Below are positions 5,691 to 6,602 of a stretch of DNA of 6,602 nucleotides, piece after piece; the first letter of the stretch is position 1; the number at the start of each line of letters is the position of its first letter. This DNA comes from JBEIHX01 sp044375455 (GTDB lineage Bacteria; Pseudomonadota; Alphaproteobacteria; Caulobacterales; Aquidulcibacteraceae). Both the position numbers and the translations under genes were made by a program. Under the pieces are notes generated by a model, which was not told where the DNA came from, searched no databases, and worked only from the letters and a program-made list of their open reading frames with translations. Location: assembly GCA_044375455.1 (NCBI GenBank), contig JBILMQ010000201.1, positions 1-6,602 of the forward strand, read 5' to 3'.

Positions 5691-6602
5691 GTGATCATAA
5701 AAAAGCAATTCCTCTCCGTGGCCGCGATAGCGTGCGGGCTGTCATCCGGATTGACCGCACCGCTGGCCGCCGCACAAACCCCAGCGGCAGGGGCGGACGA
5801 AGTGATTGTCGTCATCGGCCAGGCCCAACGCAATTTCAGCTTCGATCAGCCGGCCCCCACCGCATCGCGCCTGGATGTGCCGCTGTTTGATCTGCCAACG
5901 AGCGTCGATCGAATTGATCAAAACGAGATTATCGCGCGCGGTCGCCCCAGTGTGGTTGACGCGCTGAACGGCACAACCGGGCTGGTGGGGCAAAACCGCG
6001 CCGGGGCGGCCGGCGTGTTCAGCTGGCGCGGCTTTACAGAGAACGCGGTGGCCACTTTGTTTGATGGCGTGCGGGTGCAAAACTCCACAATCACCACCCG
6101 CAACTATGACGCCTTCACCTTGGAGGCGATCGAGGTCGCCCGCGGGCCGATGTCGTCGCTGTTCGGTGAAGGCGCGTTGGCGGGCGCGGTGAATTACGTT
6201 CGCAAGAAACCGTTTCAAAGCGAACGCGCCACGTATGAGCTTTTGGCCGAAGCGGGCTCGTTCGACAGTTGGCGCCTCGGCACCGGTGTGAATGCGCCGA
6301 TTTCAGATACGCTCGCGCTGCGCATTGATGCGGTGCATAGCGTGCAAGGCACGCAGGTGCGCGGTGACGAAACAACCACCTCACAAGTGCTTGCTGGCGC
6401 CAAGCTGGATTGGACACCGAACATCACATCTACCTTGCAAGTCGATTGGTTCGACCAGAGCCGCGACGATGCCTATTGGGGCACGCCGCTGATCAACGGC
6501 GCCATTCCATTTGATTTGCGCGCAGTGAACTACAACAACGCGACCAATAATCTCTATGCAGAGGGACTGTCAGAACTTCTGTGTGCGGATAACGCAACCT
6601 GA
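5691..6602 (+). CDS. TonB-dependent (siderophore-type) receptor, truncated by an IS insertion
   Basis: The frame encodes 303 residues, of which about 290 are native; intact receptors usually run to about 650-800. A signal peptide (MIIKKQFLSV..., hydrophobic to about residue 26, likely cut after PLAAA) sends it to the outer membrane. ADEVIVVIG (35-43) resembles a TonB box. The plug domain is complete (about 55-175): LPTSVDRIDQ, VVDALNGTTGLVG, FSWRGF, LFDGVRV, IEVARGPMSSLFGEGALAGAVNYV. Barrel strands then begin, ending at NYNNATNNLYA, a segment typical of siderophore receptors. At 6563 the frame enters the IS terminal repeat, adds GLSELLCADNAT and stops. Without the barrel it cannot form a channel, so it is best regarded as a disrupted gene. 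The GTG start at 5691 is taken because it keeps the KK of the signal peptide; its ribosome site is poor. The ligand is unknown. Confidence 0.88.
   Translation: MIIKKQFLSVAAIACGLSSGLTAPLAAAQTPAAGADEVIVVIGQAQRNFSFDQPAPTASRLDVPLFDLPTSVDRIDQNEIIARGRPSVVDALNGTTGLVGQNRAGAAGVFSWRGFTENAVATLFDGVRVQNSTITTRNYDAFTLEAIEVARGPMSSLFGEGALAGAVNYVRKKPFQSERATYELLAEAGSFDSWRLGTGVNAPISDTLALRIDAVHSVQGTQVRGDETTTSQVLAGAKLDWTPNITSTLQVDWFDQSRDDAYWGTPLINGAIPFDLRAVNYNNATNNLYAEGLSELLCADNAT
6563..6588 (+). repeat. IS terminal inverted repeat, left (IRL)
   Basis: The 26 bp begin GGGACTGTCAGAA and end TTCTGTGTGCGG with a C between them, where the reverse complement of the right repeat (75-100) has an A. Similarity stops at 6589 on the inner side and at 6562 on the outer side, which defines both limits. 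Confidence 0.85.
6563..6602 (+). mobile_element. Left-hand end of an insertion sequence (IS256-like), partial, inside the TonB receptor gene
   Basis: From GGGACTGTCAGAA (6563 onward) the sequence is the inverted counterpart of the IS end at 75-100 (25 of 26 bp). The 14 bases inside this repeat (6589-6602) do not match the reverse complement of those inside the left-window repeat (61-74). It is therefore the other (left) end of the element, and the copy points in the + direction like the one at the window start. The element continues beyond the window. The receptor frame changes from conserved family sequence to unrelated residues exactly at this boundary. Confidence 0.82.

Noticed and set aside
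1..6602. CRISPR array, phage or new defence cassette
   Set aside because: No regularly spaced repeats, no integrase or phage genes, and no effector-like proteins other than VapBC were found.

Overview
The window looks like an accessory stretch of a GC-rich alphaproteobacterial genome. This rests on the base composition, the SSB type and the transporter/receptor style, so it is an inference and no finer placement is made. Both ends lie inside an insertion sequence. Bases 1-100 are the 3' end of a probable IS256-family (Mutator-type) transposase plus its right terminal repeat. Bases 6563-6602 are the opposite (left) terminal repeat of what appears to be the same kind of element. The two 26-bp ends match at 25 of 26 positions in inverted orientation, while the bases just inside them differ. 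That is expected if both copies point the same way (+).

Left part (about 100-1861, + strand). A strong intrinsic terminator (116-150) sits just outside the left IS end. A VapBC-type toxin-antitoxin pair follows, coupled by a 4-bp stop/start overlap. Next is a 565-bp stretch with no convincing gene, which holds a 14-bp-arm inverted repeat. It leads to a single-stranded DNA-binding protein gene that lacks the usual acidic C-terminal tip, preceded by a small hairpin next to its ribosome binding site. Two stable hairpins follow ssb in the 270-bp convergent gap.

Right part (2132-5633, - strand). A tightly packed ABC-2 export operon is transcribed leftwards: ATPase, then a DUF3526-type permease, then a second related permease. 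The first two genes overlap by 4 bp. The last two are 2 bp apart, with a perfect AGGAGG overlapping the upstream stop region.

Far right (5691-6602, + strand). Diverging from the ABC operon across a 57-bp gap is a TonB-dependent receptor of siderophore-receptor type. It has a signal peptide, a TonB-box-like segment, a full plug domain and the first barrel strands. At 6562/6563 its frame runs into the IS terminal repeat and stops 13 codons later, so most of the beta-barrel is lost and the receptor is very likely non-functional. Pairing of a DUF3526 ABC-2 operon with a TonB receptor suggests one uptake or trafficking module that has lost its outer-membrane component.

No CRISPR array, rRNA or tRNA gene, or recognisable defence system beyond VapBC was seen. 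The most informative feature is the IS architecture: a broken receptor gene, and a 6.46-kb segment between two directly oriented IS ends.
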